The notes beneath the pieces are model-generated. The model was not told the DNA's origin, searched no databases, and saw nothing but the letters and a program-made list of their open reading frames with translations. This document shows positions 52,541 through 60,118 of a stretch of DNA of 64,000 nucleotides, piece after piece. This DNA comes from Glaciibacter superstes DSM 21135 (GTDB lineage Bacteria > Actinomycetota > Actinomycetes > Actinomycetales > Microbacteriaceae). Location of the stretch: positions 51,343 through 115,342 of the forward strand of contig NZ_ATWH01000016.1 in assembly GCF_000421145.1 (NCBI RefSeq), written 5' to 3'. Numbering within the stretch: position 1 is the first letter of the stretch; the number at the start of each line of letters is the position of its first letter. A program made the position numbers and the translations under genes.

Positions 52541-52946
52541 TACCGGACCCACCCTCGTGCACAAGGACAGTCGGTTCGAGCCCGTCGGCACCGACCACAT
52601 CGCGCCAGGCTTCGAAGCCGGCCTGGAACGCGACGATACCCGCCTCTGGCAGGGCAATCTCAATCGCCTCGAGAATCTCAGTCGGAGTAACGCCCAGGTC
52701 GAGTGCAACGCGAATATGACTCTGGATGTGGCCTTTCGCCGCCCGCATGACCGTGAGGCTCACGATGAAGATGAGTTCCTTGGTCCGCCTGTCCAATGTG
52801 CGCTCATCGAGATAGGCGGCGGACACAAGGCCGTTCGCAGCCTTGAGCACATCAAAGTCCTGCTTGGCCATGACCTTGTGATAGTCGAGCACGTAGCCGC
52901 GTTTGGCGGCCATGTCATCGATGTACTGCTGGGCGGCGTTGCTCAA
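52533..52946 (-). CDS. Carboxymuconolactone decarboxylase family protein
   Basis: This CMD-domain protein of about 137 residues has YLDERTLDRRTKELIFIVSLTVMRA, then GHIQSHIRVALDLGVTPTEILEAIEIALPEAGIVAFQAG, the standard helical CMD core without a CxxC pair. A TTG at 52946 with GGAGG 5 bases upstream is preferred; an ATG at 52958 contains the RBS itself and is less likely. It is the first gene of the long minus-strand operon, and an operator box lies about 60 bases ahead. Confidence 0.85.
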   Translation of the reverse strand: MSNAAQQYIDDMAAKRGYVLDYHKVMAKQDFDVLKAANGLVSAAYLDERTLDRRTKELIFIVSLTVMRAAKGHIQSHIRVALDLGVTPTEILEAIEIALPEAGIVAFQAGFEAWRDVVGADGLEPTVLVHEGGSGID

Positions 52947-53007
52947 GGGTACCTCCATATTGGACGAGAGCTGTGCGCACTCTTGGACTGCTCACGGCTA
53001 CTCCGAT

Positions 53008-53024
53008 GATAATACCGTATGACA
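53008..53024. promoter_or_regulatory. GntR-type operator box B
   Basis: On the minus strand this reads TGTCATACGGTATTATC, identical to box A over the first 13 bases. It lies 50-60 bases before the CMD gene that starts the minus operon, in the 212-bp divergent gap. Confidence 0.7.
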
Positions 53025-53084
53025 ACATTAAGATCTGGTCAATTGAGTCTCACGAATTTCGCTGATTGACTAATCACGTAATAC

Positions 53085-53101
53085 TGTCATACGATACGAC
53101 T
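53085..53101. promoter_or_regulatory. GntR-type operator box C
   Basis: TGTCATACGATACGACT shares the TGTCATAC half and lies 70 bases before the MFS start. A partially overlapping ATACTGTCAT lies just to the left. Confidence 0.6.
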
Positions 53102-53170
53102 CGAACAGCAGCACGTGACGATGACCGTCGAACAACGAGTAACCACGTGCGACTTGATAAGGAGACAAAG

Positions 53171-54547
53171 ATGTCCAATACCCTGCGGACTCCGGTCGGC
53201 ACGCAACCCGAGGCGGAGGAGACACCCGTCCAGCGGTCTGCCTATCGCAAGATCGCGAAGCGGATCATCCCCCTTGCACTCTTCGCGTTCTTCGTGACCT
53301 ACATCGACCGTGCCAACCTCGGCATCACCGCCACCAGCATGGAAGAGACCCTGAACCTCACGCCGGTTTCCTTCGGACTCGCGGCCGGGCTCTTCTATGT
53401 CGGTTATCTCATCATGGAGATCCCGAGCAATATCTTCCTCGAACGTTTCGGAGCCCGAAAATGGATCGCCAGGATCCTTCTGACGTTCGGCATCATCACC
53501 ATCGCCACGGCCTTCGTTTGGAATGACGGGTCGCTCGTCACCGTGCGCATTCTGCTTGGCCTTGCCGAGGCGGGAATGTACCCCGGCCTCCTCCTCTACC
53601 TCGGGTATTGGGCGAGCAAACGCCGGCGCGCCTCGAACTGGCTGCTGTTCCAGATCAGCCTGCCTTTGTCACTCGCGTTCGGCTCTCTCTTCAGCTCTAT
53701 GTTGCTCAACCTCGACGGCGTCATGGGGTTGGAAGGCTGGCGCTGGGTCTTCATCATCGAGGGCGTAATCACACTACTCACGGCCGTGCTCATCTTCTTT
53801 GCATTGCCGGACAAGCCCAAGGATGCCAAGTGGCTTACGGTCGAGGAGCGCACCGCGGTTGAGGGTGCCCTCGATGTCAGCGTCGAGAAGGAGGTCCATG
53901 GCTGGAAGGCCACAGCGAGTGTGATCAAGAGCCCGGTCGCGTGGTACCTGACGGCGATGTATTTCTGCACCTTGGTCGGCTTCCTCACAGTGAACTACTG
54001 GGCTCCGACGATCATCAACGAGCAGTTCGCCCTGGGCCCGATCGAATCCGGCTTGCTTTCATCGATCCCGTGGTTCGTGTGCACCATCGCACTCGTCCTG
54101 GCCTCGATCATCTCCAAGCGGGTGAAACAACCGTCGTGGATCATCGTGGTATCGATGCTCACCTGTGCGTTAGGGATGTTCATCGCGAGCACAGCCGGAA
54201 ACCCGGTTATTGCTTTCATCGGCCTGTGCCTGGCAACAGTTCAGCAGGCATCGGTGCCTATCGTGTTCGTGCTGGTGCGCTCCCACTTCCCGATCACGAT
54301 GATCGCCGTCGCATTCGCCTTTGTGAACGCCGTTGCGAACCTCGCCGGTCTCGCCGGCCCGCCCATCCTGGGATGGTTCGTCGAGCTCACGGGATCGACG
54401 AACGCCGGGCTGTTGTTCCTCTCGAGCTTCTTCGTCATCGCGGCCATCCTGGCAGTATTCGCACCTCGGTTCATCCGTTTTTGCGAAGCTCGCTCACCGC
54501 ACTACTTCAAGGACGCGAACCCTGGGGGCGCAATCTCGAACGGCTGA
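53171..54547 (+). CDS. MFS transporter, anion:cation symporter (ACS) family
   Basis: This 458-residue transporter has 12 hydrophobic segments. It has IPLALFAFFVTYIDRANLG at the start (the ACS TM1 pattern), motif-A-like EIPSNIFLERFGARKWI and LGLAEAGMYPGLLLYLGYW. ACS members import organic anions such as hydroxy acids, phthalate or glucarate by H+ symport. AAGGAGA lies just before the ATG at 53171. It is the plus-strand gene of the GntR block and probably imports its substrate. Confidence 0.92.
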   Translation: MSNTLRTPVGTQPEAEETPVQRSAYRKIAKRIIPLALFAFFVTYIDRANLGITATSMEETLNLTPVSFGLAAGLFYVGYLIMEIPSNIFLERFGARKWIARILLTFGIITIATAFVWNDGSLVTVRILLGLAEAGMYPGLLLYLGYWASKRRRASNWLLFQISLPLSLAFGSLFSSMLLNLDGVMGLEGWRWVFIIEGVITLLTAVLIFFALPDKPKDAKWLTVEERTAVEGALDVSVEKEVHGWKATASVIKSPVAWYLTAMYFCTLVGFLTVNYWAPTIINEQFALGPIESGLLSSIPWFVCTIALVLASIISKRVKQPSWIIVVSMLTCALGMFIASTAGNPVIAFIGLCLATVQQASVPIVFVLVRSHFPITMIAVAFAFVNAVANLAGLAGPPILGWFVELTGSTNAGLLFLSSFFVIAAILAVFAPRFIRFCEARSPHYFKDANPGGAISNG

Positions 54548-54632
54548 CACCTCCGGACTGGTCCCCGTGGTAGCGGCCACGGGGCACCACCGCGTTTACG
54601 CGCTGAGCGCGATTACCGGGCCGTGCAACAAC

Positions 54633-54684
54633 CAGGCAAGGAAAGAAGGGGAGCGGACATCCGCTCCCCTTCTTTCCTTGCCTG
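54633..54684. terminator. 25-bp-arm perfect palindrome, bidirectional terminator
   Basis: Two 25-bp perfectly complementary arms (54633-54657 and 54660-54684) are separated by only two bases. The left arm begins CAGGCAAGGAAAGAAGGGGA and contains purine-only runs, so each strand carries a pyrimidine run on the opposite side. The element lies between the convergent MFS and CMD genes, as a bidirectional terminator should. Confidence 0.85.
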
Positions 54685-54693
54685 AAACTCGCT

Positions 54694-55455
54694 TCAGCTG
54701 CCACCGAATGCGTCGACTTCTTCGGCCAGGATCGGCGTAGCCGTTGTCGCCGCATGGATACCGATGCAACTGGCGATCTCCATCACCTCGATGATCTCTT
54801 CTGGTGTCGCGCCGTGGTCGAGAGCGTTCTCCATGTGCAGCTTCGCACCTCGGGTGTACAGGTGCGTGGCCGCAATATCGAAAGCGATGTAGACGAACTC
54901 CTTCACCTTGGGCTCAAGCACGCCGGTCTTCCACGGCACCGTCGAAAAACGAAGGTATGCGTCGAATATCTCCGGGTCGAGTTCGAGGATCGGGTCCCAG
55001 AAGTCAATCCAATAGCCTCGCGCGGCGACGAACTCATCCTTCAGCCGCTGTTGCTCGTCGCCCAGCGGCGCCGGCCCAGAACGGAGTCCACGCTCCTCGA
55101 GTACCTCGACAAGCAGCGGGACGCCGATGTTCATGGCGTGGATGCCGAGCGTGGACGCGAGCTCAATGACCTCCATGATCTCGGCAGGCGTCACTCCGAG
55201 CCGCAGCGCGGCCTGAATGTGTTGCCGCACGCCGGGAAGGTACATGTGCGTCGCGGCAGCATCCACAGCGATGAAGATCAACTCTTTGACCTTGTCGTCG
55301 AGCTGGTTCTTCTTCGACGGAACGGTCGAGAAGCCGAGATACGCCTCGAGGAAGTCTGGATCGAATCGCAGAATCGATTCCCAGGGCGTTCCCCAGGTTC
55401 CACGCTGGTCGATGAAATCCTGCTTCACCTGTTCTTGACGCTGATCGAGTGCCAC
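54694..55455 (-). CDS. Two-domain carboxymuconolactone decarboxylase protein
   Basis: This 253-residue protein contains two tandem CMD units. Unit 1 (about 1-120) has DDKVKELIFIAVDAAATHMYLPGVRQHIQAALRLGVTPAEIMEVIELAS. Unit 2 (about 130-253) has EPKVKEFVYIAFDIAATHLYTRGAKLHMENALDHGATPEEIIEVMEIAS. Each unit begins with a similar RGTW/RGYW stretch, so it arose by internal duplication. There is no CxxC. A GTG start follows AGGAGGAACA. It is the last gene of the second minus-strand operon. Confidence 0.9.
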   Translation of the reverse strand: MALDQRQEQVKQDFIDQRGTWGTPWESILRFDPDFLEAYLGFSTVPSKKNQLDDKVKELIFIAVDAAATHMYLPGVRQHIQAALRLGVTPAEIMEVIELASTLGIHAMNIGVPLLVEVLEERGLRSGPAPLGDEQQRLKDEFVAARGYWIDFWDPILELDPEIFDAYLRFSTVPWKTGVLEPKVKEFVYIAFDIAATHLYTRGAKLHMENALDHGATPEEIIEVMEIASCIGIHAATTATPILAEEVDAFGGS

Positions 55456-55464
55456 TGTTCCTCC

Positions 55465-56337
55465 TTACGCTTGAACGTCCATCAGGACGTTGATGACTGA
55501 TCCTGCCTCGCCGGGCGCGGCAGGAAAGCTGGTTCGAACGGCTGGGTCGTGACCCGGCACGACGGCCCAGCCTGTCGCATCCGCGAGTGCCTTGATCTGC
55601 GCCAGGCCTGCGAGCATGTCGTCGAGATCCGTGTAGGCGAAGAAGGGCCAACCCTGCTCGATCTGGATCCCGAAGTGTGCAGCGTCCGCTGCGAGGATGA
55701 TCCCCTGCCCGCCGTCCACGATGGTGGCAAACAGCTCCCCGGGGCAATGTCCGCCGATCGGAGTGACCGAGAGGCCAGGGAAGACCTCCTCTTCACCGTC
55801 CACAAACTGCAGTCGTCCAGCTTCTGCCGCGTCCTCGATGGGCTGCAGCAGCTCTGCGGTGGTGAACTCTCCCGCCAATTCGCCCGCGCGCTTTTTGCCG
55901 ATCCAATACTCGTACTCGATGCGGGAACAGACGATTCGCGCGTTCTCGAACAAGTGCACCCAGCCGATGTGATCGAAATGGAAGTGCGTGAGCACGACGA
56001 GCTCCACGTCTAGTGGGTCGATGCCGGCGAGGCTCAGCCCGGCAGGCACCGGCAGCACGCTGACTTCGCCGAGCCAATCGCGCTCGCTGACGTCATAGCC
56101 GGTATCAACAAGAGCAATCCGGCCATCCCGCTCGACAGTCCAGAAGTTGTAGTCCATCGTGACCTCTGCGTCGGGCATCCCGTGGGCTTCGAAGTCGTGG
56201 AATGCGTCGCTGAGCCGCACCTGACGCTCTCCGTATTTCACCTGCAGCACTCGGGTGCCCGTGTTCGTTCGGAGGTTCCCGGTTGTCGTCAGCGCGTCTC
56301 CCGTTTCAGTGGCCCCGGGTGTCGCATCCGTGGTCAC
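55465..56337 (-). CDS. Metallo-beta-lactamase-fold hydrolase, lactonase-like (paralogue 2)
   Basis: This 290-residue protein has VLTHFHFDHIGW (HxHxDH), GHCPGELFATI, ILAADAAHFG and VVPGHDPAVRTSF, the complete di-metal set. The MDYNFWTVERDG segment parallels the other two MBL proteins of the block. The first 25 residues are Thr/Gly-rich. The GTG start overlaps the SDR stop (GTGA). The role is inferred to be hydrolysis of a lactone or thioester in the same pathway. Confidence 0.88.
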   Translation of the reverse strand: MTTDATPGATETGDALTTTGNLRTNTGTRVLQVKYGERQVRLSDAFHDFEAHGMPDAEVTMDYNFWTVERDGRIALVDTGYDVSERDWLGEVSVLPVPAGLSLAGIDPLDVELVVLTHFHFDHIGWVHLFENARIVCSRIEYEYWIGKKRAGELAGEFTTAELLQPIEDAAEAGRLQFVDGEEEVFPGLSVTPIGGHCPGELFATIVDGGQGIILAADAAHFGIQIEQGWPFFAYTDLDDMLAGLAQIKALADATGWAVVPGHDPAVRTSFPAAPGEAGSVINVLMDVQA

Positions 56338-57188
56338 GAGTCCCCTCCCATCGCCGTGCGCACGTACGCGTCTGCCTCACTGGGATCCCATTTGCCCGCG
56401 CCGCCCGACGGTCGAACACTGTTCACAAATGCTGATCCCCCGTCGACGGAGATGACATCGCCGTTGATATAACTCGCAGCATCGCTGAGCAGGAAGGAAA
56501 CCGCTTCGGCCACTTCAGACGGCTTACCCGTTCGCCGCATCGGCACGGTCGCGCCACGCTCAAAAATGTCACTTCCACCGCCCGGCAGGTCAGCTGCGGC
56601 GGTGTGCAGTTCCGTCGGTACCAGGCCAGGGGCGACTCCGTTCGTGCGGATTCCCACAGGGCCGCCATACATTGCAGCAGAACGGATGAGACCGAGCGTC
56701 GCGTGTTTTGACGTCTGGTATGCGATGACGTCGTGACTGCCGCGCAGGCTGGCGATGGATGCCGTGATCACGATCGACCCCGCCGTGCGCTGAGCCTCGA
56801 ACTGGCGAAATGCCGCCTGCAGGCCGAGGAACGTACCGCGCACGTTGACCGCCATCACGCGGTCGAAATCTTCCACGCGTACGAGCGGCAGCGGGTCGAA
56901 TGAACCGATGATGCCGGCATTCAAGTGATAGCCCACGACAGTGCCGAAGCTGTCGACCGCCGTGGCCATATAGTGGCTGACCCCTTCAGGGTTCGAGATG
57001 TCGGCTTCGACGGCGATCGATTTGGTCGCGAGAGAGTCGACAGTCTTCTGAGCGGATGCGCCGTCGACGTCGACCGCGACGACCGATGCGCCGAGCGACG
57101 CCAGTTTTCTCGCGCTGGCGGCACCGAGTCCGCTTCCGGCTCCTGTGACGATGACTGCTCCTTCTGAGCCGGACAGTGAAAAGTTCAT
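56334..57188 (-). CDS. SDR family oxidoreductase
   Basis: This 284-residue short-chain dehydrogenase has TGAGSGLGAASA near residues 15-26, LNAGIIGS, ITASIASLRG with the catalytic Ser, AYQTSKHATLG with the Tyr/Lys pair, and INGDVISVDGGSAFVNS near the end. The motif read here as LNAG replaces the usual NNAG. It overlaps both MBL neighbours by 4 bases. It may oxidise or reduce a hydroxyl of the pathway intermediate. Confidence 0.9.
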   Translation of the reverse strand: MNFSLSGSEGAVIVTGAGSGLGAASARKLASLGASVVAVDVDGASAQKTVDSLATKSIAVEADISNPEGVSHYMATAVDSFGTVVGYHLNAGIIGSFDPLPLVRVEDFDRVMAVNVRGTFLGLQAAFRQFEAQRTAGSIVITASIASLRGSHDVIAYQTSKHATLGLIRSAAMYGGPVGIRTNGVAPGLVPTELHTAAADLPGGGSDIFERGATVPMRRTGKPSEVAEAVSFLLSDAASYINGDVISVDGGSAFVNSVRPSGGAGKWDPSEADAYVRTAMGGDS

Positions 57189-58012
57189 GAATCTGCCTTC
57201 GTTTCGGTGCCGCCGATGACGACGGCGAGGTCGGATCGTGCGCCAGGCACGGTCGGGAATCGGCGCATGACCTCCGGATCGTGGCCGGGGACGAGCGTCG
57301 CACCATTCGCGACAAGCCCACGAACGGTGTCGAAGGTCGTGAACACGTCTGGGAGATCGTCGAGCTCCACGAACGGACGGTCGAGTTCGAGCTCCTCGTA
57401 GTAATGGATGGCATCGGACGCCAACACGACGTCTCCCATCGCTGTGGACACGATGACGATCAGCTCGCCGGCGGTATGACCGCCGACTTCGAGTGCCCGG
57501 ATCCCGGGGACAACTTCGTAGTCTCCATCTGTGAGCGTCAATCTTCCTGCGGCGATCAGCTCAGACACCGCAGTGATGTCATCGTCTTCGACTGCGGAGG
57601 CGAAGAGACGGCGCTGACCCATCGGACTGGTCCAGAAGTTGTGCTCGAGACGCGAGAGATAGAGCTGGCTGTTGGAGCCGAGGTTGAGATTTCCTGCGTG
57701 GTCGTAGTGCATATGCGTGATGATCGTGTGCTCGACCGTGCCTGCATCGATGCCGAGTTCCGTCAGGGATTCCTGGGGCGAGATCAGAAGGGTCCGCCCT
57801 CGTTTTTCGCCGGACACCGCGTTGAAACCGGTATCGATGAGAATAACCTGATCACCTCGGCGGGCGATCCAGTAGTAGTAGTCCATTGCCAGATCGGCGT
57901 CCGGCTCATGGTAGATCTGGTAATTGAGGTAGACACGACTCTTCCGCGCCATGCGAGTCCCGAAGCGAACTGCGATGACCTCCCAGTGGGTCTGGTCTGC
58001 CTGGGTACTCAC
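57185..58012 (-). CDS. Metallo-beta-lactamase-fold hydrolase, lactonase-like (paralogue 3)
   Basis: This 275-residue protein has ITHMHYDHAGN (HxHxDH), GHTAGELIVIV, LASDAIHYYEELE and VPGHDPEVMRRF. It matches paralogue 1 very closely in length, in MDYYYWIARRG and in the terminal region. The GTG at 58012 has GAGGAGG 5 bases upstream and gives a 275-residue protein equal to paralogue 1; longer readings are rejected. It heads the second minus-strand operon, with operator box D 60 bases upstream. Confidence 0.9.
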   Translation of the reverse strand: MSTQADQTHWEVIAVRFGTRMARKSRVYLNYQIYHEPDADLAMDYYYWIARRGDQVILIDTGFNAVSGEKRGRTLLISPQESLTELGIDAGTVEHTIITHMHYDHAGNLNLGSNSQLYLSRLEHNFWTSPMGQRRLFASAVEDDDITAVSELIAAGRLTLTDGDYEVVPGIRALEVGGHTAGELIVIVSTAMGDVVLASDAIHYYEELELDRPFVELDDLPDVFTTFDTVRGLVANGATLVPGHDPEVMRRFPTVPGARSDLAVVIGGTETKADS

Positions 58013-58071
58013 GACGCCTCCTCGAGCCATGTCGGTGCCGGCGGACGCCAATCCACCTCGCATCCAACTAT

Positions 58072-58088
58072 TGTAATACGATACTACA
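58072..58088. promoter_or_regulatory. GntR-type operator box D
   Basis: TGTAATACGATACTACA lies 60 bases upstream of the paralogue 3 start. With the flanking bases, ATTGTA and TACAAT form perfect 6-bp outer arms. Confidence 0.65.
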
Positions 58089-58132
58089 ATCGTACTCAAT
58101 GCAGAGGGCCGCCCCTCAGCGCCACGCGGTGA

Positions 58133-58810
58133 TCAGACCGCTTCGAGTTCGCTCTGTTCTTGCTTCGCGCTCAGGTGACTGAGAGCGATCTGCGCCGCAG
58201 ACTGCACATGGGCGACACTCGCCGCCTGGGCGGACTCCTCGTCCTGATTGATGATGGCGTCGATCACGCTCTGCAACTCTTGGGTGGTATCGTGCCCGCG
58301 CCCTGGGCTCGACAGCGTCACTGTGCGGAGCTGGCTGATCCGAGCCTGCACGTTGGCGAGCATCTCCCCGATGATCGGGTTGCCGCTCGCAGTGATCAGT
58401 TCGGCGTAAAACGCGTCTTTGAGTGCGACCATGTCTTGGACCGGTGCATTCTCGGCCATAGCGATCGCTTGGAACGTGGAGGTCAGGGCTTCCAGCTGTT
58501 CCTGGGTGCGATTGCGTGCCGCCAGCTTCGCAGCAACGGCCTCGAGCGCCGCCCGCACTTCGTAGAGCTGCGCCGCGTCTTCACGTGTGAGTTCGGCGAC
58601 GATGGGTCCGACATTGGGCGTTATTCGAATGAGCCGTTCTGCTTCAAGCTGCCGGAGAGCCTCTCTCACCACCGTGCGGCTCACCCCGAGGCGTTGCTCG
58701 AGTGACTTCTCGGTCAATCTCATCCCAGGGTGGAACTCGCCACGGATGATATCTTGCCGAAGTACTGCGACCGCCTGCTCTCGCAGGGGCGCGGCCTGAC
58801 GCTGAAGCAT
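58133..58810 (-). CDS. GntR family regulator with FCD domain
   Basis: This 225-residue regulator has an N-terminal GntR winged helix (residues about 9-75: LREQAVAVLRQDIIRGEF, LTEKSLEQRLGVSRTVVREALRQLEAERLI) and a C-terminal helical FCD ligand domain (ALEAVAAKLAARN, then AMAENAPVQDMVALKDAFYAELITASGN). FCD domains often bind carboxylic acids with a metal. The ATG at 58810 has GGAGGAACTC ahead. Box E lies 24 bases upstream, so it probably represses itself. Four other boxes in the block mark its likely targets. Confidence 0.92.
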   Translation of the reverse strand: MLQRQAAPLREQAVAVLRQDIIRGEFHPGMRLTEKSLEQRLGVSRTVVREALRQLEAERLIRITPNVGPIVAELTREDAAQLYEVRAALEAVAAKLAARNRTQEQLEALTSTFQAIAMAENAPVQDMVALKDAFYAELITASGNPIIGEMLANVQARISQLRTVTLSSPGRGHDTTQELQSVIDAIINQDEESAQAASVAHVQSAAQIALSHLSAKQEQSELEAV

Positions 58811-58833
58811 GAGTTCCTCCAAACGCTTTCAAG

Positions 58834-58850
58834 TGTCATACAGTATTACG
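58834..58850. promoter_or_regulatory. GntR-type operator box E
   Basis: TGTCATACAGTATTACG lies 24 bases upstream of the GntR start and in the same gap as the divergent esterase. A separate CGGGTA-N5-TACCCG palindrome lies at 58858-58874. Confidence 0.7.
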
Positions 58851-59068
58851 TGAATCTCGGGTATAGCCTACCCGCGCCAAGGGATATGCGTCTGGAGGCG
58901 CCGCCTGTGCTCTGAATGGAATCCGACCGAGGAAGGCCACCGTCGGTTCGCGGTGCGCTGGTAAAATTCGAGCCGAACCTGCAGCGCTTCGCGCCGGCGA
59001 CATCCGGCATCGTGTTAACCAGCGCTGCGGCGCTGCGGCGCAGCGTCACCGACCGCCCGGAGGAGCCC

Positions 59069-60034
59069 ATGTCTCACACGCCCGCGAAGCCGCCCTATGA
59101 CCCAGAGCTGACCGCGAGCCTGGCCGCGATGGGCGACCTCGCTTACATCTCGGTCACCCTCGAAACGCTTCCGGCGGCTCGCGCCTCGCGGCCGACGCAG
59201 TCCGTCGATGAGCTGCTCGCCGGTAGGGCCGTCGACCATGTCGAGCACACCGTTCCCGGGCAGGGCGGCGAGCCAGACGTCGTGCTTTCCGTCTTCACTC
59301 CGCGTGGTCTCGCCGCACCAGTTCCGGTCGTTTACCACGCGCACGGCGGCGGCATGATCATGGGAGACCGCTTCGCCAACATCGGGAGGGTGCTCGACTG
59401 GGTGGAGAATCTCGGCATCGTCGCGGTCTCCGTGGAGTACCGTCTCGCTCCCGAAGCGCCCTATCCCGCTGCGGTCGAAGACTGCTATGCCGGCCTGCTC
59501 TGGACGGTCGAACACGCCGCCGACCTCGGTATTGACCCGGAGCGCGTCATCATCGGAGGCGGCAGCTCGGGTGGTGGAATCACCGCCGGCCTCGCACTGC
59601 TCCTCCGCGACCGCGGCGGCCCGAAGGTCGCTGGCCAGTGGCTGAGCAGCCCGATGCTCGATGACCGTGATGTCACCGTCTCGAGCAAGCAGTACGTCGA
59701 CGGGGCCATCTGGTCTGGCCGAAGCAACGACACCGCATGGAGGGCGTTGCTCGGCGACGACTTCCAGACAGAGAACGTCTCCATCTATGCCGCGCCAGCT
59801 CGGGCCACCGATCTCAGCAACCTGCCGCCCGCGTTCATCGACGTGGGATCGGCAGAGGTCTTCCGCGACGAAGACGTCGCCTATGCGAGCGCACTCTGGG
59901 CGGCGGGTGTGCAGGCGGAGTTGCACGTCTGGGCAGGTGCCTTCCACGGGTCTGAGATGTTCGCCCAAGCATCCGTCTCACGTGCTGCCATCGAGGCCCG
60001 AACCAATTGGCTGAAGCGAACGCTCGCGCTGTAG
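59069..60034 (+). CDS. Alpha/beta hydrolase, HSL (family IV) esterase type
   Basis: This 321-residue esterase has the HSL oxyanion motif YHAHGGGM near 85, the nucleophile elbow GGGSSGGG near 165, an Asp in VGSAEVFRDEDV and a final His in WAGAFHGSEMF. The ATG at 59069 is preceded by GGAGGAGCCC. It is divergent from gntR across a gap with box E. The last codons and stop lie inside the right 37-bp repeat. Confidence 0.9.
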   Translation: MSHTPAKPPYDPELTASLAAMGDLAYISVTLETLPAARASRPTQSVDELLAGRAVDHVEHTVPGQGGEPDVVLSVFTPRGLAAPVPVVYHAHGGGMIMGDRFANIGRVLDWVENLGIVAVSVEYRLAPEAPYPAAVEDCYAGLLWTVEHAADLGIDPERVIIGGGSSGGGITAGLALLLRDRGGPKVAGQWLSSPMLDDRDVTVSSKQYVDGAIWSGRSNDTAWRALLGDDFQTENVSIYAAPARATDLSNLPPAFIDVGSAEVFRDEDVAYASALWAAGVQAELHVWAGAFHGSEMFAQASVSRAAIEARTNWLKRTLAL

Positions 60035-60060
60035 GCGGTCCGTAGCACGCAACGTCATCA
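60024..60060 (+). repeat. 37-bp direct repeat, right copy (flanks catabolic block)
   Basis: This copy matches the left copy at 45463-45499 at 35 of 37 positions in direct orientation. It includes the esterase stop codon. The two copies are 14.56 kb apart and enclose the whole catabolic block. Confidence 0.8.
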
Positions 60061-60118
60061 ACGGAAGTCGTTCTGGTCGCGCTTCGTCGCGGAGCCGTGC
60101 GGGGTCAGTTGAGCGGGG

